The notes: generated by a model from the letters alone, not told the origin. Positions 1 through 7,158 are shown, counted from the first letter of the stretch. The stretch: 12,920 nucleotides of DNA from Candidatus Bathyarchaeota archaeon (GCA_029883255.1 JAOUJL010000024.1:1-12920), one strand, 5' to 3'. Made by a program: numbers and translations.

Positions 1-1
1 G

Positions 2-2959
2 CGAATAGACGAAGTGCAGAAAAGAGTTGACGACTTAGAAAGAGAACGTAATGACCTACTTTGTTACACTTTTATCCAAAATGAAATCAGACGATTTGAA
101 GCTATGAAGCTCTCTCATGACATTTCGGAAGTGAAGAAAAAAATCGGAAAGATTGCATCCAATATTGAAGAGGTTGGCACCAGAGTTGAAAAGTTGAGGC
201 AATTAAGAGAAGGTCACAGAACTCAGCGTCATGAAATCGAAACAGAATGGAGAAAACTCAGTTCAGAAACGGTGGAGGAAGGCAGTACACAAATTCTTGA
301 AGTTCAAATAAAGATAGGTGACATCAGATCGAAATTGACTGAACTGACAACCAAGATAAGCGCAGGAACAATGAGCCTCGAAGGGCTCAAGAAGGTGAGA
401 GAGAATAACCTTCAACAGTTAGAGCCTATTAAGAACGAAATTGCTGAAAGCCACAAGAAAGTTCAACAATTAAAACGGCAACATGATCGTTTATCCAAAG
501 AAGTGGCGATTAAACGGTCACAACACGACTCCATCTCAAGTGAAGCAGCACAACTAAGAGCAAATCTAGGCGAAAACAGTAAGAAAATCAGGGAAGTGGA
601 ACAGCAATCAGACAAACTTTATCAAGATCTGTTCGTTCTTCGAAGCGATCACGCCAGAAGTCAAGCCACAATTAAGGTACTTTCACGCAGACTAAACGAC
701 CTTAACACTCGCAAGGAGAGATTCACGTCTAGCCTTGAAGAACTCAAAAAATCTTTTAAAGACCTTAAAGAGGTGAAGAAAAAACAAGAAAAGCAACTGA
801 AAACTCTTCAACAAGCACTGGATCGAAAAAAAGTGCAAAAAGAGTCCATGGAGAAGGAGATTGTTGCAGCCGGCAAAATCGCTGGCACTGCTCGAGAGGC
901 CGTGGTGGAATTCGCTACTCAACGGAAATTAGCTGAACGTATTGCAAGAGAGGAAAAGGCGTTAAGGAACATCGAAGAGCTTGGAGAACTTGGCGTCATC
1001 CAGGGCATATATGGGCGACTCAGAAACTTGATCAAGGTTGATCGTGGTTACGAACAAGCAATAGAGGCAGCTTCAGCTGGCTGGTTGGATTCCATCGTTG
1101 TCCAAGATTTCAACACTGCATTCACATGTACAGAAACACTTACACGCCTGAAGTTAGGTAGAATCAAGATAATTCCTGTTCAAGAACTGTCGAATATCAA
1201 GCCTGTGAGGCCTCAGAAAACCAGAGATACAAGCGGAACCGCCTCCATGTTTGTTAAATGCGCAAAACAGTATGAACCCGCGGTTGTTTTTGTGTTTGGA
1301 GACACTTTGATAACGAGGGATGACAAGGTTGCTCTCTCCGTTTCTCGCGACGGCTATCGAACGGCTACCGTTAATGGAAATGTTTACGAGACTGGTGGAG
1401 GGATAGAAAGTGGGTATTATCGTGCTCCTATCGATTTTTCCTCGATTATTCCAAGTGAGTCAGCCGTCGAGAGCTTGAACCAAGCAGTAAGTGCCCTTCA
1501 GGAACACTTGGTAAGAAGAGAAGACGATGTAACCAACTTCGAAGAAGAAATCGGTAAAAACCGAGTAGAATTCACTCGATTAACCGAGGCAATACACACA
1601 CTTGAAGGTGAAATTGGACGAATACACAAAAGCATCAAATATACCAAACGAAACGTTAAGCACCTTGATAAATACGTTCTGAACGTTCAAGCGCGTCTGG
1701 AAAAAGAGAAGGCACAAATAGTTCTCCACAGGGCACAGCACAACGCTACCAAAAAAGAAATACAAAAACTGCGTAACGAATTGATTGATTTACGACGAAA
1801 AGTGGATTTATCTCAGATTCAGGAAATGGAGATTCAGAAGGAAAGGTTAGGAGATGGAATTATAGAGTTACGGCAAAATCTTGGCAGCGTTGAAACTGAA
1901 CTTGCAACTCTTCAATCCAAGTTGAATAACGTTCTCATATTAGGTGCCGATAACATTCGGATTCAACTTCGAAAGGTAAGACACCAGTTTTCCACCGTTG
2001 AAAAAGAAGTTGGAGAAGCCCTTGAACAGAAGGAGATGCTTGAAAGAGAACTTCCCGAACTTGAGAAAACAAAGGAAGACTTGTCTCGTTCGGTTTTAAC
2101 CGCTAGGGAAGAATCAAAGAAATTTACGTCTCAAATTGACTACATCGACAAGAGGTTGCACCGATATGACCAGGAGTATGAGCGAGCCGATCAGTTGTTC
2201 AACCAGCTTCAACTCAGCCTCCAAACATCCCAACTACAGCTGGATCAACGCAACCTTCAATTGAAGGAATTTGGTTACGAAGAAACCTTAGAAGTATCAC
2301 CGAAACAACTTGAATTAGCTGAATCATCTGTTAAATTGATGCGTTTTGAGCTGGAAAGACTTGGTGCTGTGAATCAGTTAGCTTTGTCACACTATGCTGA
2401 CCAAGCTTCACGATACAAGGAATTATCTATACGCATGAACGAGTTGGAGCAAGAAAAACAGGCTATACTTTCATTTATGGACGAAATTGAACAAAAAAAG
2501 CGTAAGATTTTCTTGAAGGCTTTTAACCAAGTAAACGAAAACATCGGCGGGTTTTTCTCCAAACTCACAGGCGGCGGGGAAGCTGCTTTAAGACTTGAGA
2601 AACCTGAAGAACCGTTCACTGGCGGAATAGATATGGTCGTTCAGTTCCCCGGCAAACCACCCATCCTTGTGAGTGGAGCCAGCAGCGGAGAAAGATCAGT
2701 CGCAGCAGTCGCCTTCATATTCGCTCTGCAAGACTTCTTGCCCGCAACTTTCTACCTACTCGACGAGGTTGACGCACATCTGGATGCACTTCACGTGGAG
2801 AAGCTGGGGGAGCTGTTAGCTGAGGAATCAACGAATTCTCAGTCTCTAGTTATTACGTTAAAGCCTGAGATGGTTAGCAAGGCAGGGAGGATATATGGCG
2901 TATACGAGCGTAATGGAGTCTCCAATGTGGTTTCCGCTACGTTTAAGGGGGCGGTCTAA
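2..2959 (+). CDS. smc: SMC chromosome-segregation ATPase, 5' end cut by window
   Basis: SMC proteins form the ATP-driven core of condensin and organise the chromosome together with ScpA and ScpB. The reading frame is open from base 2, so the N-terminal Walker A head (roughly 200 residues by comparison with usual SMC length) lies outside the window. With residue 1 at base 14, a long coiled coil runs to about residue 320, the hinge spans about 325-470 (GELGVIQGIYGRL onward, with Gly-rich GGGIESGYYRAP near its end), a second coiled coil runs to about 825, and the C-terminal head follows. The head holds the ABC signature region SGASSGERS (about 887-895) and Walker B FYLLDEVDAHLD (about 913-924). 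The signature differs from the usual LSGGEK. The stop overlaps the scpA start as TAATG. Identification is secure from hinge, signature, Walker B and the neighbours. Confidence 0.96.
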   Translation, partial: RIDEVQKRVDDLERERNDLLCYTFIQNEIRRFEAMKLSHDISEVKKKIGKIASNIEEVGTRVEKLRQLREGHRTQRHEIETEWRKLSSETVEEGSTQILEVQIKIGDIRSKLTELTTKISAGTMSLEGLKKVRENNLQQLEPIKNEIAESHKKVQQLKRQHDRLSKEVAIKRSQHDSISSEAAQLRANLGENSKKIREVEQQSDKLYQDLFVLRSDHARSQATIKVLSRRLNDLNTRKERFTSSLEELKKSFKDLKEVKKKQEKQLKTLQQALDRKKVQKESMEKEIVAAGKIAGTAREAVVEFATQRKLAERIAREEKALRNIEELGELGVIQGIYGRLRNLIKVDRGYEQAIEAASAGWLDSIVVQDFNTAFTCTETLTRLKLGRIKIIPVQELSNIKPVRPQKTRDTSGTASMFVKCAKQYEPAVVFVFGDTLITRDDKVALSVSRDGYRTATVNGNVYETGGGIESGYYRAPIDFSSIIPSESAVESLNQAVSALQEHLVRREDDVTNFEEEIGKNRVEFTRLTEAIHTLEGEIGRIHKSIKYTKRNVKHLDKYVLNVQARLEKEKAQIVLHRAQHNATKKEIQKLRNELIDLRRKVDLSQIQEMEIQKERLGDGIIELRQNLGSVETELATLQSKLNNVLILGADNIRIQLRKVRHQFSTVEKEVGEALEQKEMLERELPELEKTKEDLSRSVLTAREESKKFTSQIDYIDKRLHRYDQEYERADQLFNQLQLSLQTSQLQLDQRNLQLKEFGYEETLEVSPKQLELAESSVKLMRFELERLGAVNQLALSHYADQASRYKELSIRMNELEQEKQAILSFMDEIEQKKRKIFLKAFNQVNENIGGFFSKLTGGGEAALRLEKPEEPFTGGIDMVVQFPGKPPILVSGASSGERSVAAVAFIFALQDFLPATFYLLDEVDAHLDALHVEKLGELLAEESTNSQSLVITLKPEMVSKAGRIYGVYERNGVSNVVSATFKGAV

Positions 2960-3648
2960 TGTCGTCGTCCATTGAAAAACCCTTCTATTTTGAACCCCCT
3001 TTGAACGTACTCTTCGAACTTGATAAATTGCAGAAGATATTACCATGGGACATCAGCATTTCGTTTCTATTGGCATCCTTCTTGAATGAGATGGAAAAAA
3101 GAGGGGAGGTCGATTTTAGGGCTTCAGGAATGGCGCTCGATTCTTCTGCCACTATATATCTCATGAAGTCCAAGCTTCTGCTGAAGCTAGAGGAGCCTCC
3201 ACTTCCTCCCAAGCCTCCACCAGATTTCTCGCCTCCGCCTTTGTTTCTCCCTCTTCGTTACGAATTGACATCTACTACGATCCAGCATTTGTTAACGGTT
3301 CTGGATGAAGTGTTAATTGGTGAACGCTTATTCGGGATAAAACCACGTTCGGAACCTATCTTGCCGTCTCCTCCGGATTTTCTTCCTCCAGTTGATTTGT
3401 ACATGATGGAGATCGAGGAGAAGATGAAGAGCTTGTATCGTCTTCTGCGGCAACTTGTGAGTGGAGAAAAACTCGTATTCTTTTCTAAGGTAATAACTGG
3501 ACTAGAAAAATTGGAAGCAATCAAAACGTTCATTACTCTTCTCTTCCTTGCGCAAACAGGTAAAGTCGCCTTATGGCAGGAGGAAGATTCTAACGAGATT
3601 TTCATAACTCTCCCAGAGGGCCCTGCTGTTGGAGCAGATAGAGCGTAA
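2959..3648 (+). CDS. scpA: ScpA kleisin subunit of the SMC complex
   Basis: ScpA is the kleisin that bridges the two SMC heads and binds ScpB. The 229-residue product is near the usual archaeal size. The N-terminal part carries the family stretch with an acidic/hydrophobic helix pair and SGMALDSSATIYLMKSKLLL (about residues 56-75), matching the ScpA 'AS-LIxxKSxxLL' region. The C-terminal part (about 165-220) resembles the small winged helix that contacts the SMC head, with FFSKVITGLEKLEAIKTFITLLFL followed by a beta hairpin; this stretch is described by its key residues Phe, Leu-Glu-Lys-Leu and Leu-Ala-Gln. Between them lies an unusually proline-rich linker (about 78-97, EEPPLPPKPPPDF then SPPP) and a second one near 130-140. 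The start ATG overlaps the smc stop by one base, so translation is probably coupled. Confidence 0.9.
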   Translation: MSSSIEKPFYFEPPLNVLFELDKLQKILPWDISISFLLASFLNEMEKRGEVDFRASGMALDSSATIYLMKSKLLLKLEEPPLPPKPPPDFSPPPLFLPLRYELTSTTIQHLLTVLDEVLIGERLFGIKPRSEPILPSPPDFLPPVDLYMMEIEEKMKSLYRLLRQLVSGEKLVFFSKVITGLEKLEAIKTFITLLFLAQTGKVALWQEEDSNEIFITLPEGPAVGADRA

Positions 3649-4210
3649 CTCATCTGAGTTGCTTAGCGAAGAGAAGTTGAAACGTAATTTAGCTTTATTA
3701 GAGGCAGCGCTCTATGTGGCGGGGCGTTCCCTAGATCTGAGGACGTTAGGATCTATAATTAAGACTCGTTCTAAGAGAAAGGTTCAGAGGCTGGTAGGGA
3801 TTCTTATGGAAGAGTATAAGAATCGTGAAACTGCTCTTGAAATCTTGGAGCTTGAGGATGAACGGTTTGTTTTGCAGTTGAAAGGGGAATATTCACCTCA
3901 GGTTCAAAGGTTGGCGATTCGTCCTCTTCTTTCTAAGGGTCCGTTGAAGACGTTATCTTATATTGCTTATCGACAGCCTGTTTTGCAATCTCAGGTTGTT
4001 GACGTGCGGGGTCATCATGCTTATGGTCATTTGAGACAGTTGGAGAGTATGGGTTTGATTTCTCGTGAGAGGGTTGGTCGGACTAGATTGTTGCGGACGA
4101 CTGGGTTTTTTGCTGACTATTTTGGTTTGAGTCATGATTTGCGGACTATGAAGCGGCAGTTGAAACGTGTGTTTGAAGATTTCGAGAAGGCTGAGGTTAA
4201 AGAGAAATAG
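3629..4210 (+). CDS. scpB: ScpB-like winged-helix subunit of the SMC complex
   Basis: ScpB dimers clamp the ScpA linker and regulate the SMC ATPase. The 193-residue product has the ScpB order: an N-terminal winged helix (LALLEAALYVAGRSLDLRTL, about 21-40, then a helix and EILELEDERFVLQLK) and a second winged helix (LKTLSYIAYRQPVLQSQVVDVRG, about 107-129, then HLRQLESMGLISRERVGRTRLLRTT, described by its key Leu-Glu-Ser-Met-Gly-Leu-Ile). The C-terminal tail is a charged helix. The chosen start is a TTG inside the scpA 3' end, overlapping by 20 bases, with GAGGG eight bases upstream; no ATG fits. The overlap with scpA and shared strand make an smc-scpA-scpB operon. Confidence 0.9.
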   Translation: MEQIERNSSELLSEEKLKRNLALLEAALYVAGRSLDLRTLGSIIKTRSKRKVQRLVGILMEEYKNRETALEILELEDERFVLQLKGEYSPQVQRLAIRPLLSKGPLKTLSYIAYRQPVLQSQVVDVRGHHAYGHLRQLESMGLISRERVGRTRLLRTTGFFADYFGLSHDLRTMKRQLKRVFEDFEKAEVKEK

Positions 4211-4467
4211 ATGTTAGGAAATTGAAAAGAATTTTTGAAGCCTCTACGTATATCCGACTTGTAACAAAATCGTCAACAGGATTACCGCAATTTTCACAAA
4301 GAATTCGGTCTTCAGGTTCACTAAATTTCTCCACCAATTTTACCTAAATAGCGTCGCATCATGACTGAGGTTTCCACTTCTGAAGTATTGCTTCAAAAAT
4401 CTGTTCATGCGCGTGCGCAACAGAAAAAAGGCTAAGGTATTCTAAGATGCGATCGATTGAGCCGATG
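4211..4467. other. Intergenic gap between convergent scpB and trxB-like genes
   Basis: No convincing gene is visible. A T5 run at 4231-4235 after the scpB stop could help end transcription, since archaeal terminators are often simple T-rich tracts. On the minus strand a short open frame (4197-4343, no good start) encodes a piece with CENCGNPVDD, and adjacent frames give short coding-like pieces (HEQIFEAILQKWKP). These may be fragments of a decayed small zinc-binding protein, but I could not assign a family. A GC-rich alternating tract GCGCGTGCGC lies near 4410. Confidence 0.4.
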
Positions 4468-5415
4468 CTAGGGTTTAGCTTCTTGTTTTCTCCATTTGAT
4501 ATACGTCAAAGCTTTTGTGGCTGCCATAGCTCCTTCCCCTGTCGCAGTTACAACCTGCATTCCACCACATGTGCAGTCCCCAGCTGCGAAAACACCTTCT
4601 ATATTTGTTCTTTGCCACCGATCCACCTTTATGCATCCCCTGTCGTCAACCTCTATTCCCGCCTTCTTAACTATTTCAGTTGTCGGAACCCAGCCTAAAG
4701 AGATGAAGACCCCATTAACCTTCTCTCTCACTTCCTGTTTAGTTTCAAACTTAACAACTTTTACTGCTTCTACAACGTTTTCCCCTAAGATGGCGACAAC
4801 TTTGCCATTAACTGTTTTTACGTTAGCTCTTTCTAGGAGTTTTCTCTTCAAGTCTTCTGCGACTTCAAGCTTCTTTTCATACGTTATCAACAGCACTTCC
4901 TTTGCTATGTCAGCCAAAAACAATGAGTCCATTATTGCTTCTTTGGCAAACCCGACAACCGCAACTCTCAAGCCCTTGAAGAACGGTCCGTCGCAGACTC
5001 GGCAGTAGCTTACACCTCTTCCAAGGAATTCAGTTTCTCCAGGAACCTCAAGCTTTCTTCTTTGAGTCCCAGTTGCAATTATTAACGCAAAAGAATGGTA
5101 GATGGCTTTACTTGTAGCAACTTTTTTTAGTTCTCCTCTAAAGTCTAGGTTGATTACTTCTTCAAAGGCTTTCACTTCTGCACCAAATTTTGAAGTCTGT
5201 TTCTCCATTTTTTCTATGAGCTCTTTTCCCATGATACCTTCTGGGAAACCTGGAAAATTCTCGTATATCGAAGCCTCTGAAGCCCTTCCACCAGGAGTTT
5301 CAGCTTCCAAAACTAGAGTTTTTAGTCCAAGCCTAGACGTGTGTATTCCTGCTGTTAGGCCGGCAGGACCAGCGCCAACAATTATTAGATCATAGACTTG
5401 TTTTTCCTCACTCAC
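4468..5415 (-). CDS. trxB: Thioredoxin reductase-like FAD/disulfide oxidoreductase with unusual pyridine-nucleotide site
   Basis: This flavoprotein should transfer reducing equivalents through FAD and a redox Cys pair to thioredoxin or a similar small protein. Seen: N-terminal FAD site YDLIIVGAGPAGLTAG, redox motif YCRVCDGPF (Cys160/Cys163 in the longest reading), and C-terminal FAD motif NIEGVFAAGDCTCGGMQVV. The central domain, which normally has GGGxSA and HRRxxxR for NADPH, reads VVGFAKEAIMDS and ITYEKKLEV, so both NADPH signatures are missing. Known archaeal TrxR relatives with similar changes use other donors; here the donor is unknown. The longest frame starts at GTG 5481, but GTG 5415, preceded by AGAGG and only a few residues before the FAD motif, gives a family-sized 315-residue protein and is preferred. 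It sits just after the desulforedoxin-like gene, so the two are likely one transcript. Confidence 0.85.
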   Translation of the reverse strand: MSEEKQVYDLIIVGAGPAGLTAGIHTSRLGLKTLVLEAETPGGRASEASIYENFPGFPEGIMGKELIEKMEKQTSKFGAEVKAFEEVINLDFRGELKKVATSKAIYHSFALIIATGTQRRKLEVPGETEFLGRGVSYCRVCDGPFFKGLRVAVVGFAKEAIMDSLFLADIAKEVLLITYEKKLEVAEDLKRKLLERANVKTVNGKVVAILGENVVEAVKVVKFETKQEVREKVNGVFISLGWVPTTEIVKKAGIEVDDRGCIKVDRWQRTNIEGVFAAGDCTCGGMQVVTATGEGAMAATKALTYIKWRKQEAKP

Positions 5416-5485
5416 TTTCTTTTCCTCTCTTTCGTAGTCTTTCAGATTTCTAGTGTTTCTTTTTTCACTGCTGTGCTTCACATAT

Positions 5486-5629
5486 TTACTTCTTGGCTTT
5501 AGGTTTGACTTGTTTCATCGGAACCTCACAACATATTAATTCACACGCAACACATCCGCAGGGTTCGTCAACCACAACAACAAGCCCGCATTCTCCACAC
5601 TCGTATTTTGCACCCTTCTTCTTCGCCAT
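5486..5629 (-). CDS. Desulforedoxin-like small Cys-rich metal protein (47 aa)
   Basis: A 47-residue protein preceded by a strong GGAGGTG site five bases before its ATG. The order Y-x-C-x2-C-G (YECGECG, residues 9-15), VVVV, and CC-x3-M (CCEVPM, residues 33-38) matches desulforedoxin and the N-terminal domain of desulfoferrodoxin, where four Cys hold one Fe. It departs from that family by an extra cluster PCGCVACE (about residues 23-30) that adds three Cys, giving nine Cys... in two groups: C11, C14 plus C24, C26, C29, C33, C34 and neighbours. The tail is Lys-rich. The extra cluster may bind a second metal, or the metal may be zinc. It lies directly upstream of the trxB-like gene, so it may be that reductase's partner or substrate. 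Family call is by motif only. Confidence 0.75.
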   Translation of the reverse strand: MAKKKGAKYECGECGLVVVVDEPCGCVACELICCEVPMKQVKPKAKK

Positions 5630-5661
5630 CCTTTCACCTCCCACCGTTTTGACACAAAATC

Positions 5662-5692
5662 TTCTGGACCACCAGAAATATAAGACTATTTA
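5662..5692 (-). promoter_or_regulatory. Promoter and perfect inverted repeat before the desulforedoxin-like gene
   Basis: Reading the minus strand, TTAAATAG and TTATATTT boxes lie at about 5679-5692, about 50-60 bases before the ATG, as expected for an archaeal TATA box with a short leader. Just downstream, near the expected transcription start, is a perfect inverted repeat TTCTGG-N4-CCAGAA (5662-5677), which could be an operator. It does not match the 22-bp repeat found at the other promoters of this window. Confidence 0.45.
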
Positions 5693-5751
5693 ATGTACAC
5701 ATGCGCAGGTGAGTATAAGCGATTTTATGCCATTTCTTGCCACACCAGATC

Positions 5752-5771
5752 CTGCATGCATGCAGAAAAAA
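5752..5771 (-). terminator. Palindrome and T-run after the peroxiredoxin gene
   Basis: On the minus strand, about 30 bases after the peroxiredoxin stop, a run of six T (5766-5771) is followed by the 14-bp perfect palindrome CTGCATGCATGCAG (5752-5765). A T-run alone can end transcription in archaea. The order (T-run before the palindrome) is not that of a bacterial terminator, so the palindrome may have another role. Confidence 0.35.
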
Positions 5772-5800
5772 TAATCAATCTTTAAGTTTTCAACAACAAC

Positions 5801-6304
5801 TCAATTGCTGGAACGATAGAGCTTGTTTTGTGATTCACCTGTTGTACCACCTTTCAAGTCTAGGAGGCAGGCTTGTGCGTGTCCTTTTACCTTTACCTTT
5901 CGATATACTTTTTTCACAATTCCTTTTTCGTCGATTAGGAATGTGGTTCGTTTTGTGCCCATGAAGGTTCGACCGTAGAGACTTTTCTTCTTCCATACCC
6001 CATAGAGGTCCAATACTTTTCCTTCAGGATCACTGAGCAATGTGAAGGGCAACTCGTGTTTCCGCTTGAACTTTTGATGTGATTGGACGCTGTCTTTGCT
6101 TACACCAAGTATGACGATATCTTCTTTCCCAAACTCTTTTACCATGTCTCTGAATTCAATGGCTTCACGAGTGCATCCTGGAGTTCCGTCTTTAGGGTAG
6201 AGGTAGAGCACTATCTTCTTGCTTCGGTAATCGCTCAACGACACTTCTCTTCCATCATCCGCTTGCAAAGTGAAGTCTGGTGCCTCTTCTCCCTCACTAA
6301 CCAA
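5801..6304 (-). CDS. bcp: Bcp/PrxQ-type thiol peroxidase, single-Cys active site
   Basis: Peroxiredoxins of this class reduce hydrogen peroxide and organic hydroperoxides using a peroxidatic Cys, recycled by thioredoxin-like donors. The 167-residue product has the usual length and motifs: APDFTLQADDG at the N-terminus, YLYPKDGTPGCTREAIEFRD with peroxidatic Cys44, LLSDPEGKVLDLYGVW, and RTTFLIDEKGIV. The resolving Cys normally five residues after the first (PGCTxEAC) is Ile49 here, so this is a 1-Cys enzyme unless Cys146 near the C-terminus takes that role. The start is TTG 6304 with GGTGG six bases upstream. It follows the OsmC-like gene by 49 bases on the same strand and probably shares its transcript. 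A lone half-site GTAACTGT (6343-6350) lies in that gap. Confidence 0.92.
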   Translation of the reverse strand: MVSEGEEAPDFTLQADDGREVSLSDYRSKKIVLYLYPKDGTPGCTREAIEFRDMVKEFGKEDIVILGVSKDSVQSHQKFKRKHELPFTLLSDPEGKVLDLYGVWKKKSLYGRTFMGTKRTTFLIDEKGIVKKVYRKVKVKGHAQACLLDLKGGTTGESQNKLYRSSN

Positions 6305-6353
6305 TCTAAGCCACCAAATACCAATGTAGTGTTCTGTAAACTGTAACTGTGTT

Positions 6354-6866
6354 TTATTGGAAGTTTAATTCGAAGGTGATTGGGACGTTTTCTCCCCATG
6401 ATTGTCTCAGCGGGCATATTTTCTGTGCAATCTCGAAGCAGCGATTAGCCTTTTTTCGCTCCCTCTCATCATCTTTAGCTAGTTTAACTTTCATGTTGAA
6501 GTGTATGTTTGTGAAAATCAGTTTTTCAATTCCTTCTGCACTCATCTTTAGGATCGCTTCGGTTTCAAGATTTTCAAGTTTTAAGTTAGAGTTTTTTGCG
6601 ATCAAAAGAAATAGCGTATTCATGCAAGATGCCAATGACGCAGCGAAAATTTCCTCTGGTACACAGTATCCTTTTTTTCCTCCAAACTCCGGTGGAGGGC
6701 TAACTGTAACAATATGTTTGCCTTTTACTGTTAAATCGCATTCTGTTCCACTTTTCCAGTTGGCAGTACCCTCAAAGACAAGTTCCAGCATAGAACGACC
6801 TTCATCTTTTCTTATGTGTACAGTATATCTGGTTAAATTACCAGCAACTGCATCAGCCGCAACCAC
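6354..6866 (-). CDS. OsmC/Ohr family peroxidase-like protein
   Basis: OsmC and Ohr proteins detoxify organic hydroperoxides with two Cys. In the 170-residue reading, PPPEFGGKKGYCVPEEIFAASLASCMNT (residues about 57-84; key residues Pro-Glu-Phe-Gly-Gly, Pro70, Glu71-Glu72, Cys81) matches the first active-site helix, and AQKICPLRQSW places the second Cys at 151, the expected pair. The start is uncertain. GTG 6866 overlaps the upstream zinc-finger ORF by 14 bases and suggests coupled translation but has no clear ribosome site; ATG 6791, with GAAGGT upstream, gives a 145-residue protein closer to the family's usual length. The gene lies second in a zinc finger-OsmC-peroxiredoxin run, all oxidative-stress related. 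Confidence 0.88.
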   Translation of the reverse strand: MVAADAVAGNLTRYTVHIRKDEGRSMLELVFEGTANWKSGTECDLTVKGKHIVTVSPPPEFGGKKGYCVPEEIFAASLASCMNTLFLLIAKNSNLKLENLETEAILKMSAEGIEKLIFTNIHFNMKVKLAKDDERERKKANRCFEIAQKICPLRQSWGENVPITFELNFQ

Positions 6867-6960
6867 TTTTCTTTGATACGTGTTTGTGTGCTTCTAGCTC
6901 GTTTTTTGTGTTGAATGTGCCATTGCAAATTTTGCATTTATATCCTCCCATTGAGTTCAT
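6853..6960 (-). CDS. Mini C2H2-like zinc finger protein (35 aa)
   Basis: The product is essentially one finger: YKCKICNGTFNTKNELEAH, with C-x2-C-x12-H, followed by K-H-V and a final S-G-C-G. The second His comes only one residue after the first, shorter than in classical fingers, so the last ligand may be the C-terminal Cys instead. A longer frame reaches 7068, but its first 36 residues fall on the promoter and operator, so they are not coding. GGAGG lies two bases before ATG 6960 and eleven before a second in-frame ATG at 6951; either may be used (35 or 32 residues). First gene of the OsmC/peroxiredoxin run. It could be a DNA- or RNA-binding regulator; the sequence does not decide. Confidence 0.65.
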   Translation of the reverse strand: MNSMGGYKCKICNGTFNTKNELEAHKHVSKKSGCG

Positions 6961-6994
6961 ATCCTCCAATATTGTTTTTCCGCATGTGACTCTA

Positions 6995-7002
6995 CATGCA
7001 TG
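6995..7002. repeat. CATGCATG palindrome in the zinc-finger gene leader
   Basis: One of several ATGCATGC-type palindromes in non-coding or doubtful stretches of this window; here it lies just upstream of the expected transcription start of the zinc-finger/OsmC run. Confidence 0.5.
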
Positions 7003-7007
7003 AGAAG

Positions 7008-7055
7008 TTCTTAAGTTTATGTGGCTGTGATGCAACAGTAACATAACTTTAAATA
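7008..7055 (-). promoter_or_regulatory. Operator copy E with TATA boxes on both sides
   Basis: The 22-bp inverted repeat lies at 7021-7042, reading GTTACTGT-N6-ACAGCCAC on the minus strand. On its zinc-finger/OsmC side is ACTTAAG (about 7010-7016), placing transcription start near 6987 and giving a leader of about 27 bases before ATG 6960. On the other side TTTAAATA (7048-7055) could drive plus-strand transcription starting near 7080, exactly before the hairpin unit at 7084. The two-sided TTTAA arrangement also occurs at copies C and D. Confidence 0.65.
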
Positions 7056-7083
7056 CCTGATGCCCCAAAAGAATATTATTGGT

Positions 7084-7158
7084 GATGGGGGCGCGGGAAA
7101 ACTCCTTTCTCTCTCAGCAACCAAACGTTTTTTAAAGTCTAGTTGCACGCGCCCCATC
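7084..7158 (+). ncRNA. GC-rich stem-closed unit: candidate small RNA or miniature element
   Basis: GATGGGGGCGCG (7084-7095) pairs with CGCGCCCCATC (7148-7158) over 11 base pairs with one bulged G. Inside, GCAAC (7117-7121) pairs with GTTGC (7142-7146), and GGG/TCC around 7095-7105 may form a third small hairpin. A TATA-like TTTAAATA at 7048-7055 sits about 30 bases upstream, correct spacing for a plus-strand transcript beginning near 7080. I see no tRNA D- or T-loop consensus. The alternative is an imperfect terminal-inverted-repeat element of about 75 bp, or a 3' structure of the TrmB-type gene that ends at 7243 on the other strand. Confidence 0.4.

Noticed and set aside
4197..4343. Minus-strand frame with CENCGNPVDD as a zinc protein
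   Set aside because: Only one CxxC, no start with a ribosome site, overlap with scpB, and broken neighbouring frames; kept only as a possible relic.
4496..5008. Long plus-strand frame opposite the trxB-like gene
   Set aside because: It is antisense to a gene with clear FAD and redox motifs and its product is low-complexity Ser/Thr-rich.
6331..6350. Sixth operator before the peroxiredoxin gene
   Set aside because: Only one half-site, GTAACTGT, is present; the partner half is missing at the required spacing.
6961..7068. First 36 residues of the longest zinc-finger frame
   Set aside because: They cover the operator, TATA box and leader; the ribosome site lies before Met 37.
7084..7158. tRNA gene suggested by the GC-rich acceptor-like stem
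   Set aside because: No recognisable D-loop, anticodon arm or T-loop consensus inside the stem.
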